A stretch of 64,000 nt of DNA from Gordonia sp049847105 (GTDB lineage: Bacteria; Actinomycetota; Actinomycetes; Mycobacteriales; Mycobacteriaceae), in contig NZ_JBNCNS010000004.1 of NCBI RefSeq assembly GCF_049847105.1, forward strand, positions 372,001 through 436,000, in the 5' to 3' direction. The notes under the pieces were generated by a model that was not told the DNA's origin, did not search any database, and worked only from the letters and a program-made list of their open reading frames with translations. Each line of letters starts with the position of its first letter. Positions within the stretch are counted from its first letter, which is position 1. Positions 1 through 7,888 of this stretch are shown here, one piece after another. The translations under genes were made by a program, and so were the position numbers.

Positions 1-97
1 TCGGCGATGTTGTCGACGGGGAGTGGTCTCGACTGTCGCCGACACGACGCCCGGTGCGTGACAACGGTCGATTCGGTCTGCTACGACGGTCGGTCGT

Positions 98-634
98 ATG
101 GTGGTCGATGTGATCGTCCTGTCTGTCGTCGCTGCTGTGGTCGTCTTCGCGCTCGCCGCGATGTGGCTCGTGGTCGGCGGGCTGGGTATCGCCGGTCGTC
201 TCCCCCGCAATCGCTGGCTGGGTGTCCGTAGCGACGAGTCCATGCGGTCCGACGAGGCATTTCAGGTGGCCAACCGAATGGCCGCGCCCGGTTTGTTCGC
301 CGCCGCCGGCATCCTCGTGCTCAGCGGGATCGTCACACTCGGCATCGGCGGGTACTGGTCGCTCGCCTTCGCGGTCGTCGGAGTGGTCGCCGCGCTGTTC
401 GTGGTCGGCCTGGTCAGTGCCTACGGGGTCCGCGCCGCTGCCGCGGTACCTGCCGACGACGACGGTTGCTCGTGCTGTTCCGGACACGATCATGACGGTC
501 CGGCTGCCGATATTGTTCACACCTCAGCCGACAGCACTGCCGACGAGACTGCTGCCGCAGCCGCTTGCGGTACCTCGAGCTGCGGGGCGTGCAGCCTCCG
601 CGCCGTCTGCTCCAACGAGTCCGCCCAGGCCTGA
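98..634 (+). CDS. SdpI family membrane protein with Cys/His-rich tail
   Basis: The 178-residue protein has a first hydrophobic segment at about 5-33, then the SdpI-type signature (LPRNRWLGVR followed by SDEAFQVANR, about 36-62) and two more membrane segments at about 66-87 and 89-113. SdpI proteins are membrane proteins named for the Bacillus immunity protein of the SdpC toxin; most actinobacterial members have no tested role. The odd part is the cytoplasmic or exposed tail after residue 120, with a CSCC cluster followed by HDHD and a later group of four cysteines, which could bind metal or form disulfides. The ATG at 98 is the first start that includes the whole first helix. The downstream transporter begins 6 bp after the stop, so the two are probably co-transcribed. 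Confidence 0.75.
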   Translation: MVVDVIVLSVVAAVVVFALAAMWLVVGGLGIAGRLPRNRWLGVRSDESMRSDEAFQVANRMAAPGLFAAAGILVLSGIVTLGIGGYWSLAFAVVGVVAALFVVGLVSAYGVRAAAAVPADDDGCSCCSGHDHDGPAADIVHTSADSTADETAAAAACGTSSCGACSLRAVCSNESAQA

Positions 635-640
635 GAGCCG

Positions 641-1648
641 GTGTCGTCTCCCCTGGCGGTCGTCCGTGGGCTGCTGAACCGCTCCCCGGTCGACGGCTTC
701 GTCCTGGCCATCCTCGGCACGGTGCTGCTGGCGGCGTTCCTACCCGCGCGAGGCGCCGCCGCCGACGTCCTCGACTGGGTCGTCGTCGCTGCGATCGCAC
801 TGCTGTTCTTCCTCTACGGCACACGGCTGCATCCGCGCGAAGCCATCGAGGGCCTCAAACACTGGCGGCTGCACCTGACCATCTTGGCGTTCACCTTCGT
901 GGTGTTCCCGCTCGTGGGCCTGGTCCTCCGCCCGCTGGTCGAGCCGATCGTCGGTGCGGATCTCGCCACCGGCCTGCTGTTCCTGTGTCTCGTGCCCTCC
1001 ACCGTGCAGTCGTCGATAGCGTTCACCTCGATCGCCCGCGGGAACGTACCTGGCGCGATCGTGAGCGCGTCGGCGTCCAACATTCTCGGTGTCGCGTTGA
1101 CGCCGCTGCTGGTCGTCGCGCTGATGACCACCCAGAACGGCGTACAGATCGACGCGACGTCGGTGTTCAAGATCCTCGGCCAGATCCTTGTCCCGTTCAT
1201 CCTCGGGCAGTTCGCCCGCCCGTGGGTCGGCGCCTTCTTCTCCCGGCACGCCCGGGCCACCAAGCTCGTCGACCGAGGTTCGATCGTGCTGGTCGTCTAC
1301 TCCGCATTCAGCGAGGGCGTCCGCGAGGGCATCTGGTCGATGGTCGACGCGGCGCAGGTCATCGCGGTGGCCGCGATCGCGGTGGTGCTGGTCACGGTGA
1401 TGCTGGTGGTGACCCGATGGGTTCCGCGGCGCCTCGGATTCGACCGGGCCGACGTCATCGCCATCCAGTTCTGCGGTACCAAGAAGAGTCTCGCCACCGG
1501 ACTTCCGATGGCGACGGTGCTGTTCGCCGGCCCGACGGTCGGCCTGATCGTGCTTCCGTTGATGATCTTCCATCAGATCCAGCTCATCCTGTGTTCCTGG
1601 CTGGCGACGCGGTACAGCCGAGAGTCAAAAGCGGTCGCCGCGCCCTGA
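641..1648 (+). CDS. Bile acid:sodium symporter-like (SBF-like) membrane transporter
   Basis: This 335-residue protein is almost entirely hydrophobic, with about nine or ten membrane helices. It matches the SBF-like (YfeH-type) family of putative sodium-coupled organic anion transporters. Recognisable family features are the polar helix-break segment LVPSTVQSSIAFTSIARGN near residue 125 and the late segment IQFCGTKKSLATGLPMA near residue 275, both lined with small polar residues as in the sodium and substrate sites of this fold. The substrate cannot be told from sequence. Translation probably starts at GTG 641, just after the SdpI-like gene, suggesting one transcript. Confidence 0.85.
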   Translation: MSSPLAVVRGLLNRSPVDGFVLAILGTVLLAAFLPARGAAADVLDWVVVAAIALLFFLYGTRLHPREAIEGLKHWRLHLTILAFTFVVFPLVGLVLRPLVEPIVGADLATGLLFLCLVPSTVQSSIAFTSIARGNVPGAIVSASASNILGVALTPLLVVALMTTQNGVQIDATSVFKILGQILVPFILGQFARPWVGAFFSRHARATKLVDRGSIVLVVYSAFSEGVREGIWSMVDAAQVIAVAAIAVVLVTVMLVVTRWVPRRLGFDRADVIAIQFCGTKKSLATGLPMATVLFAGPTVGLIVLPLMIFHQIQLILCSWLATRYSRESKAVAAP

Positions 1649-1692
1649 GCGCTTGTCCACTGTCAGGAAACAATGTTCGCTAGACTGCCGAC

Positions 1693-2370
1693 ATGACAGC
1701 CGACATGACAGCCGACATCTCGAAGACCGTCGACGACACCGGAGATCCGGCACCGGTCCAGCGTGAGGTCGTCGGGGACCCGCCCACCGGTGGCGATCTG
1801 GAAGCCGCCATCGCCCATCAGGTCCGTCTCCTCCGGCGCAACGCAGGCATGTCGGTGGCCGACATGGCAGCCAAGGTCGGCATCTCCAAAGCGATGCTCT
1901 CGAAGATCGAGAACGCCCAGACCTCGTGCAGCCTGACCACTCTCGCGCGCCTCGCCGCAGGCCTCGACGTCCCGGTCACCTCGCTGTTCCGCGGCGCCGA
2001 CGTGGAGCGGGAGGCGGTCTACACCGAGTCGGGAAAGGGCGCGGTGATCGTCGGTCGGGGTACCCGCGTCGGCCACCACTACGAGCTCCTCGGCGCGCTG
2101 CGCGGTCAGCACAAGCGCCTCGAGCCCGTCCTGGTCACGCTTGCCGACGACAGCGAGGTGTTTCCCCCCTTTCAACACCCGGGCACCGAACTCCTCTACA
2201 TGCTCGAGGGAGTGATGGTCTACGGGCACGGAAACGCCGAGTACACCCTGCGACCGGGCGACTGTCTGTTGCTCGACGGCGAGGGCATCCACGGCCCGCA
2301 CGATCTGGTGCGACTGCCCATCCGGTTCCTCGCGGTGACCGCATATCCGGACAACCACGAGGCGGAGTGA
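1693..2370 (+). CDS. XRE-type HTH regulator with C-terminal cupin
   Basis: The 225-residue protein has a helix-turn-helix of the XRE/HTH_3 type at about residues 40-90 (SVADMAAKVGISKAMLSKIE) and a cupin_2 domain at about 150-220 (HPGTELLYMLEG, then RPGDCLLLDGEGIHGPH). This architecture is common in regulators that sense a small effector through the cupin and bind DNA as dimers. The start region repeats the 12-mer ATGACAGCCGAC twice, so initiation at 1693 or 1705 cannot be separated; 1693 is given. It lies 44 bp after the SBF-like gene and could regulate it, but no operator is obvious. It ends 18 bp from the convergent CocE-type hydrolase. Confidence 0.85.
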   Translation: MTADMTADISKTVDDTGDPAPVQREVVGDPPTGGDLEAAIAHQVRLLRRNAGMSVADMAAKVGISKAMLSKIENAQTSCSLTTLARLAAGLDVPVTSLFRGADVEREAVYTESGKGAVIVGRGTRVGHHYELLGALRGQHKRLEPVLVTLADDSEVFPPFQHPGTELLYMLEGVMVYGHGNAEYTLRPGDCLLLDGEGIHGPHDLVRLPIRFLAVTAYPDNHEAE

Positions 2371-2388
2371 CCAGGCGCGGCGGCCGCG

Positions 2389-4425
2389 CTACGAGATCGG
2401 CGTCGACAGCGGGAGGTTCACGAAGCTCGGCCGCTGCGGGTCGAGTTGGATGTGCTGCGGCTTCAGTTGTGACTCGTTCAGCAAGGGGCGCAAGGGAAGT
2501 CCGCGCGGCACGTTCATTGCGAATACGTCGACGCGCAAGCGATGGCCCGGCTTGATCAGCGCCTCGGTCGGCAGCAGCCCGATGTCGACGCCCACCGGCG
2601 TTCCCGGGGTCACCCGCTGCCGCGAGGCCAGGGTCAGATTGTAGAACGGATCGATCACGTCGCCATTCGGCGCGAACTGCGACCGTGACCGATCGTAACC
2701 TCGCAACGACGCCATCACCTGCCCGGAACTGATCACCTTCGACGTCCCGTCCGGCGCAACATCGTTGAGCGTCGCCGTCCAGTAACCGTCGGTCGCATCC
2801 ATGACCGTGTTGAGGTGCAGGTTGGTGTAGCCGGACACGCTGCGTGTGGTCCGCATCGGCGAGGTGGTGAAGGTGAGCGCGTTGCGTTCCGGGATCCGGG
2901 CATCCTTGGCGCAGAACGGGAACAGGGCGAGCGCACCGGCCGTCTGCTGTGCGGAGTCCCGCGAGCAGAGTGTGAGGAGTCCGGGTGAGACGGTCATCCG
3001 GCCACGCGTCGCCGGGGTGGCGGTGGTGAGGCTCCCGTCCCGCACCGCGTAGGGCGCGGTTCCGCTGCGCCGGTCACCGAGGTAGAGGCGTTGTCGCGAC
3101 ATCCCGGCCCGCGGGAACTGCTGGGCCGAGATCCACGGATCCCCGACCTGCTTGAGGTTCACCGGCCCATAGGAGTCGACCTTGTTGTCGATTCCCTTGA
3201 GCCACTTGTCGAACCACGCCTTCTGCAGCACGTCCAGGCGCGGGGGCGTCCCGCCACGGCCCTGCTGTCCACCGCCGATCGTCAGGTGATAACCGTCGCC
3301 CATTATGAGCTGCTTCTGCCCGGGCGGCAACGGGATCTTGTTGTACATCCGCACTTCACTGTTGGTGAAGAGGTCGAACCAGCCACCGTAGATGAGGGTG
3401 GGGGTGGTGATCCGTTCGGCGTTGTCCTGCCACGTCTTTCGGGGTTCGGAATTGTCGGTGAGCAGCTCGTCGAGCTCCGGCGGGACCGACTTGACGTCCG
3501 GGGTCACCAGCGCCGCCAACAGCTGCGGATAGAACGTGAGCGGGTCGGCGATCCGGTCGGCCAACCATTTCCAGTCGAAGGTGCCATTGAGCATCGACGC
3601 CACGTTCGGCACGAGCTTGGTGGTGTTGACCAGCGTGAGCCACATCGGCAGAAAACCGACCCCGAGCGCCCCGCCGGGCGCGACGATGTCGCGGATCAGG
3701 TCACCGCCCGGCTCCACCGGGAAGATCGCCTTGAGCGCCTCCGGGTTCTTGTTGGCGGCCTGGATCTGGTTGATCGCCGAATACGAGACCCCGGACATGC
3801 CGACCCTGCCGTTCGACCAGCGTTGCCGGGCCGCCCAGTCGATCACCTCCGTCGTGTCGGCCTGTTCCCGGCCCTGGAAGACATCCCACTTCCCCTGCGA
3901 GAAGCCGGTGCCGCGGACGTCCACGACCACCTGGGTGTACCCACTGCGCACCAGGTCGAGGTCGACCATGAAGGTCTTCGCGCCGCCGTCTCGGAGGGTG
4001 TTGGTGAGCTGCGAGATGTCGGCGATGTCGCGGATCGGCGTGGCCACCTGGTTGACGGCCGTCACGAGCTGCCTCAGGAGCGGTTCGAGAACCGGATGCT
4101 GGGTCACCGCGGCGCCCACCGCGGTGATCAGCTTGGTGTACGGCGTCATGTTGACGATCACCGGATTGCGTTTCGTGGTCGCGCGGCCGGCGCCGTTGGC
4201 GGGCCGATAGACGTTGGCGCGCAGTATGGTTCCGTCGCTCATCCGAATCGGGACGTCCCAGGTGACCGCGACCCCCGCATACGGCTGCCTGCCGTCGTGG
4301 GACGCGGCCCAACCGGCCGCCGCCGCGCCACCGGTCGGCGTCGACGGCGCCGCACCCGCCGTCGCCGGAACCGCCAACATCGCCACGAGGATCCCGAAGA
4401 TCCCGCTGATCATCCCCACCCGCAC
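2389..4425 (-). CDS. Secreted CocE/NonD family serine hydrolase (peptidase S15 type)
   Basis: About 678 residues, with an N-terminal signal peptide ending near the Ala-rich TAGAAPS. The alpha/beta-hydrolase core carries the oxyanion-side motif DVRGTGFSQGKWD and the nucleophile elbow GVSYSA about 215 residues in. A C-terminal jelly-roll typical of the X-Pro dipeptidyl peptidase/cocaine esterase class follows (ending near LRVDVFAMNVPRG). Such enzymes hydrolyse acyl or peptidyl esters and amides; the substrate here is unknown and the signal peptide suggests export. GTG 4425 gives a clean signal peptide (MRVGMISGIFG); the frame stays open to a TTG at 4461. The gene converges on the cupin regulator and stands apart from algH. 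Confidence 0.85.
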   Translation of the reverse strand: MRVGMISGIFGILVAMLAVPATAGAAPSTPTGGAAAAGWAASHDGRQPYAGVAVTWDVPIRMSDGTILRANVYRPANGAGRATTKRNPVIVNMTPYTKLITAVGAAVTQHPVLEPLLRQLVTAVNQVATPIRDIADISQLTNTLRDGGAKTFMVDLDLVRSGYTQVVVDVRGTGFSQGKWDVFQGREQADTTEVIDWAARQRWSNGRVGMSGVSYSAINQIQAANKNPEALKAIFPVEPGGDLIRDIVAPGGALGVGFLPMWLTLVNTTKLVPNVASMLNGTFDWKWLADRIADPLTFYPQLLAALVTPDVKSVPPELDELLTDNSEPRKTWQDNAERITTPTLIYGGWFDLFTNSEVRMYNKIPLPPGQKQLIMGDGYHLTIGGGQQGRGGTPPRLDVLQKAWFDKWLKGIDNKVDSYGPVNLKQVGDPWISAQQFPRAGMSRQRLYLGDRRSGTAPYAVRDGSLTTATPATRGRMTVSPGLLTLCSRDSAQQTAGALALFPFCAKDARIPERNALTFTTSPMRTTRSVSGYTNLHLNTVMDATDGYWTATLNDVAPDGTSKVISSGQVMASLRGYDRSRSQFAPNGDVIDPFYNLTLASRQRVTPGTPVGVDIGLLPTEALIKPGHRLRVDVFAMNVPRGLPLRPLLNESQLKPQHIQLDPQRPSFVNLPLSTPIS

Positions 4426-4516
4426 GCCATCGACCCCCGTCTGACTGGACCAAGCGTCCAAAACCTAGCAGAGACGGTGTGCCACGTCACCCACTATCGC
4501 GGATGTGCGGATCGAC

Positions 4517-5170
4517 TCAGTTACGTGTCACGTCGATCGGATGCGAAGCGAGCAGCGGCATCGGCCACGGTTGCCGGCGGAGAACGTCGGCCCACAGATC
4601 AGCGGTCGGCGGCACGAGCAGATCCGTGGCCAGCGCCGACGCCAGCATCCAACTGTTCTGTTCGAGCTCGCCGTCGAGCTGGCCGATGCCCCAGCCCGAG
4701 TAGCCCGCGAACACCCGGACACCGACGAGGACCTCGGACAACACCTCCGGGTCACCGTCGAGATCGACGAGGGCGACCCGACCGTTCAATGGCCGGATGG
4801 CCTCGTACCCGCTGATGTCCGCGCCGAGTTTCACCACCCCGAGGCACAGGGCTGCGTCCTGCTTGACGGGGCCGCCGATGAACAACGCCCGGGGCGACGC
4901 CGAGAGATCCGACCACTGCGGCAGCAAGTTGTGCACGGCGGTCTGGCTCGTCCGGTTCAGGACCACACCGAGACTGCCGGCGTCGTTGTGCTCCATGACG
5001 TAGATGACCGTTCGGGCGAACGTCGGTTCCAGGAGATCCGTCGATGCGAGGAGCAGGGTCCCTGGCCGGACCCGTCCGGCCGACGATATGTCGCGCGCGG
5101 CGTCCGGTGCGCCCTCCGAGTAGAACTCGGGGGTCGGTTCCTCTGAATCGTCGCCGCCGGCCACCCACAC
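4517..5170 (-). CDS. YqgE/AlgH family protein (UPF0301)
   Basis: The 217-residue protein matches the AlgH/DUF179 family: PGTLLLAS near residue 38, then FARTVIYVMEHNDAGSLGVV and LFIGGPVKQDA, all classic for this fold. The molecular function is not established; some members affect alginate regulation in Pseudomonas and the M. tuberculosis homologue (Rv0038) is uncharacterised. A GTG at 5170 gives the N-terminus, with another GTG two codons later. The first 35 residues are acidic and probably flexible. It is divergent from the MFS gene, with only 42 bp between the starts. Confidence 0.9.
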   Translation of the reverse strand: MWVAGGDDSEEPTPEFYSEGAPDAARDISSAGRVRPGTLLLASTDLLEPTFARTVIYVMEHNDAGSLGVVLNRTSQTAVHNLLPQWSDLSASPRALFIGGPVKQDAALCLGVVKLGADISGYEAIRPLNGRVALVDLDGDPEVLSEVLVGVRVFAGYSGWGIGQLDGELEQNSWMLASALATDLLVPPTADLWADVLRRQPWPMPLLASHPIDVTRN

Positions 5171-5212
5171 ATCATCGCATGGCAGCGCCGTTCAGGTCGG
5201 TAGTCTGGATCA

Positions 5213-6547
5213 GTGATGTCAGGCTTGCAGCATGCCACCCCCGGTGTACGAGGGTTCGTTCGCTCGCTCGCGCATTCACCCGGACTCGGGCGCCTCCTCG
5301 CGGTCCGCCTGACCAGCCAGATCACCGACGGCGTCTTCCAGGCCGCGCTCTTCGGTGCCATCCTGTTCAACCCCGAGCGGCACGCCGATCCCCTCGCCAT
5401 CGCAGGCGGCCTGGCCGTGTTGCTGCTCCCGTACTCCGTGATCGGTCCGTTTGCCGGGGCCCTCCTCGACCATTGGGACCGACGCCACGTCCTGATGTAT
5501 GCCAACGTGATTCGGGCCGCCATGATCGGGCTCGTCGCAGTTGCGATCGCCGTCGGCGCGACAGACACCGTCGTGCTGATCGGCGCCCTGGCGGTGACCG
5601 GGGCGAGCAGGTTCGTGGCCTCCGGTCTGTCCGCCGGGCTGCCGCACGTGGCACACCGCGACGTCATCGTCGCGACCAATGCTCTGTTCACGACCCTGGG
5701 AGCAGGCATGCTCGCCGTCGGTGCGGGCATCGCCGCGGTGTTGCGTGCATTGTTCGGCCCGGACAATTCCGGCAGCGCCCTGACCACCCTCGGCGGTGTG
5801 GTGATCGCCCTGATCGCCGGGGCACTGGCCCACGGCTTCACGCGACTCCAACTGGGTCCCGACGAACCCGACGATCCGGGGCGGTCGGCACTGCACGCGG
5901 TGACCGTCGGGTTGCTGCACGGCGCCCGGGCGGTCGCCGGGTCACGCACGGTGTCGGCCGCGCTGTCTGCGATAGGCGCCCATCGCCTCGTCTTCGGCAT
6001 GAACACCCTGATGCTTCTGGTGATCAGCAAGCACGCCGGTGCCGGCGACGGGCTCGCCGGCGTGAGCCTGGTCGCCGGGTTCACCGCGGGCGGCGCCCTG
6101 CTCGCCGCCTTGGTCACGCCTTACTCGGTGGACCGGATCGGCCGGAAGACGACGTTGATCGTCGCGTTGCTCGTCGGTGCCGCGGCCGAGGCCTCCCTGG
6201 TGACCTTCAACCCCGTGGTCCTCTGTATCTCCGCGTTCGTGCTGGGCCTGATCGGACAGGTCGCCAAACTCTGCGGTGACGTCGCCATGCAGGTGGACAT
6301 CGGCGACGCGGTGCGCGGACAGGTGTTCTCCGTTCAGGACGCCGTCTTCAACATCGCCTACGTCGGTGCGGTCACCCTGGCGGCCGTCGCGATCCCCGAC
6401 GACGGCAAGTCGGTGGCACTCGTGGTCTTCGGAACCGTGCTCTACGTGATCGGCTCGCTCGTGGTCCGCGTCGTCCACACCCCGTACCACCCACGCCACG
6501 AGGCGCTCAGCGGCGGTCGAATCGAGGCGAACGGGAGTCACAACTGA
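5213..6547 (+). CDS. MFS transporter
   Basis: A 444-residue polytopic protein with about twelve predicted membrane helices. It carries the major-facilitator loop motif between helices 2 and 3 (LLDHWDRRHVLMYAN) and a second-half equivalent (YSVDRIGRKTTLIV). The overall pattern resembles actinobacterial MFS exporters of the macrolide-efflux/enterobactin-exporter type; the substrate cannot be assigned. Tandem GTG and ATG codons at 5213 and 5216 are both possible starts. The 3' end overlaps the opposite-strand DxDGDG-repeat gene by 41 bp, so the two genes are convergent and share their ends. Confidence 0.85.
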   Translation: MMSGLQHATPGVRGFVRSLAHSPGLGRLLAVRLTSQITDGVFQAALFGAILFNPERHADPLAIAGGLAVLLLPYSVIGPFAGALLDHWDRRHVLMYANVIRAAMIGLVAVAIAVGATDTVVLIGALAVTGASRFVASGLSAGLPHVAHRDVIVATNALFTTLGAGMLAVGAGIAAVLRALFGPDNSGSALTTLGGVVIALIAGALAHGFTRLQLGPDEPDDPGRSALHAVTVGLLHGARAVAGSRTVSAALSAIGAHRLVFGMNTLMLLVISKHAGAGDGLAGVSLVAGFTAGGALLAALVTPYSVDRIGRKTTLIVALLVGAAAEASLVTFNPVVLCISAFVLGLIGQVAKLCGDVAMQVDIGDAVRGQVFSVQDAVFNIAYVGAVTLAAVAIPDDGKSVALVVFGTVLYVIGSLVVRVVHTPYHPRHEALSGGRIEANGSHN

Positions 6548-7097
6548 CGTCGGCCACGCCGTCACCGTCGTCGTCGATCAGCACGTGATCGAATCGCCCA
6601 TCGGCGTCGTCGTCGACATAGAGCCGATGCGCCACCGGTATCCCGGCCCGGCGATCGCCGGTCATCTCGATGTCGGCGGTGCCGTCGCCGTCGAGATCCT
6701 CTGACCGGACCACGGTGGCATCCATCGTCGATGCGGCCGGAGCGGGACGGGGCGGCGGGGCATCGACCCGGCCCGCCGCCGGTGGATTCTCCGGGGCGTG
6801 CCCGACCGGTGGTTCACCGACTGACACATCCTCGGTTCGTTCGCCCCACACCCCGGCACCGTTGTCGCGGTAGTGGTGGTCTGGGCGGCCGTCGTCGTCG
6901 GTGTCGATCGCGACGACGTCGGCGGTACCGTCGCCGTCGGTGTCCCACATCGCATCGTCACGACGACCGTCGCCGTCGAAATCCAGCCGGACCGCGTCGG
7001 CCGTCCCGTCGCCGTCGAGGTCGACGTCCGCGGCCGACACCCACGACGTGGTGTGACCGTCGCCGGTTCCGAAGAGGTAGTCGATCGCGGAATCCAT
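6507..7097 (-). CDS. Acidic DxDGDG-repeat (calcium-binding-like) protein
   Basis: About 196 residues with at least six aspartate-rich loops of the type DxDGDGxxD (DVDLDGDGTADAV, DFDGDGRRDD, DTDGDGTADVV, DTDDDGRPD, DLDGDGTADIE, DDDGDGVADV). These resemble dockerin, EF-hand or thrombospondin-3 calcium loops. There is no signal peptide in the chosen frame and no enzyme motif. A proline-rich linker splits the repeats into a group of four and a group of two or three. ATG 7097 (MDSAIDYLFG) is chosen because upstream translation is low-complexity Arg/Ser out-of-frame sequence. Similar proteins occur in Gordonia and Rhodococcus without known role. It probably forms a cluster with the PH-like gene upstream. 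Confidence 0.75.
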   Translation of the reverse strand: MDSAIDYLFGTGDGHTTSWVSAADVDLDGDGTADAVRLDFDGDGRRDDAMWDTDGDGTADVVAIDTDDDGRPDHHYRDNGAGVWGERTEDVSVGEPPVGHAPENPPAAGRVDAPPPRPAPAASTMDATVVRSEDLDGDGTADIEMTGDRRAGIPVAHRLYVDDDADGRFDHVLIDDDGDGVADVSCDSRSPRFDRR

Positions 7098-7170
7098 GTC
7101 GTTTGGACGCAGTGCGGGCCGGTCGGGTTCCGGACGAGGGGCCGTCCGCAGCGACCACGGTCTGCTCGGG

Positions 7171-7542
7171 TCAGGAAACGTCGAGAGCGGCGGCCATCTC
7201 CGACCGCACCTGGGCGACCTTGTTGACGACGAACAGCGCACAGCCGGTGTCCGTGTCGACGCGGAGGCGGTCGCGCAGGCCGCCACCGAAGGTGTCTCCA
7301 CCCTTCGGTTCGACGGAGACACGCACCACCTGCTCCACCATCGCGGCCCATTGTCGTCCACCGGTGAGGGCATCAAGGCGGTGCGGCAGGAACACAATAC
7401 GGTCCGAGGTCACGAACAATCGACCGCCGACGGCCCGTCGCCGACTCTGTGTGTGGTTGCTCGCGTATTTCAGCAGGATTCGTTCGTCCGGGAGGGCCTC
7501 GACGGACGCCAGCCATCCGCCCCCGATCTTTGCATTCACCAC
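7171..7542 (-). CDS. PH/GRAM-like domain protein
   Basis: The 123-residue protein begins with a short lead and then a single beta-rich domain: GWLASVEALPDERILLKYASNHTQ, then RLFVTSDRIVFLPHRLDALTGG, then VRVSVEPKGGDTFGGGLRDRLRVDTD. The order (strand, turn, LFVTSDRIVFLP) is that of GRAM or bacterial PH domains, which bind lipids or peptides at membranes. No membrane helix is present. It starts at GTG 7542, 13 bp after a small ORF with a strong ribosome site, and lies 73 bp before the DxDGDG-repeat gene on the same strand, so the three may be one transcript. Function is not assigned. Confidence 0.75.
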   Translation of the reverse strand: MVNAKIGGGWLASVEALPDERILLKYASNHTQSRRRAVGGRLFVTSDRIVFLPHRLDALTGGRQWAAMVEQVVRVSVEPKGGDTFGGGLRDRLRVDTDTGCALFVVNKVAQVRSEMAAALDVS

Positions 7543-7555
7543 CGCGCCATCGTGC

Positions 7556-7678
7556 TCAATCGATCAGGCGTTGTCCACCGATCGCGGAACCGGATCCACG
7601 GTTCTCCTCGGTCCGATGATCACCCCGATGAGGGCCACCCGTCCCTGGTCTACGGCCGGCGGGTTTGCGGTCGGGCAT
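7556..7678 (-). CDS. Candidate 40-residue small protein
   Basis: An ATG at 7678 is preceded at good spacing by AAGGAGA (minus strand), one of the better Shine-Dalgarno sequences in this part of the window. The frame runs 40 codons and encodes a polar Arg/Gly/Pro-rich peptide beginning MPDRKPAGRR. It stops 13 bp before the start of the PH-like gene, consistent with a leader or small first gene of that operon. No family is recognised. An overlapping 63-codon frame exists but lacks a matching ribosome site. Confidence 0.4.
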   Translation of the reverse strand: MPDRKPAGRRPGTGGPHRGDHRTEENRGSGSAIGGQRLID

Positions 7679-7888
7679 TGATTCTCCTTGCGCGCCTTGA
7701 TGATCCCCGGCAGGATCCGGTGCCCGCAGGCACCCCCATGGCCAAGTGAGGTCACGCCGTGCCACCTGCCGAATCGCGGATGTGCGCCCGGCTGACGTAC
7801 ACCGCGTCCGATGGCACGATCGGCCCGTTTCCGGACTCATCCGACCCGACCATCGTTTCGTCGGCGCAAACCGGTAGGTTCAGGGTCT

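Noticed and set aside
1..97. Possible start of a minus-strand gene (GTG at 45 reading out of the window)
   Set aside because: Only 15 codons are visible and there is no conserved motif, so it cannot be supported.
7811..7888. Longer N-terminus for the EgtE-like enzyme
   Set aside because: The extra 26 residues are Arg/Ser-rich and unlike the family; the ATG at 7889 gives the usual start.
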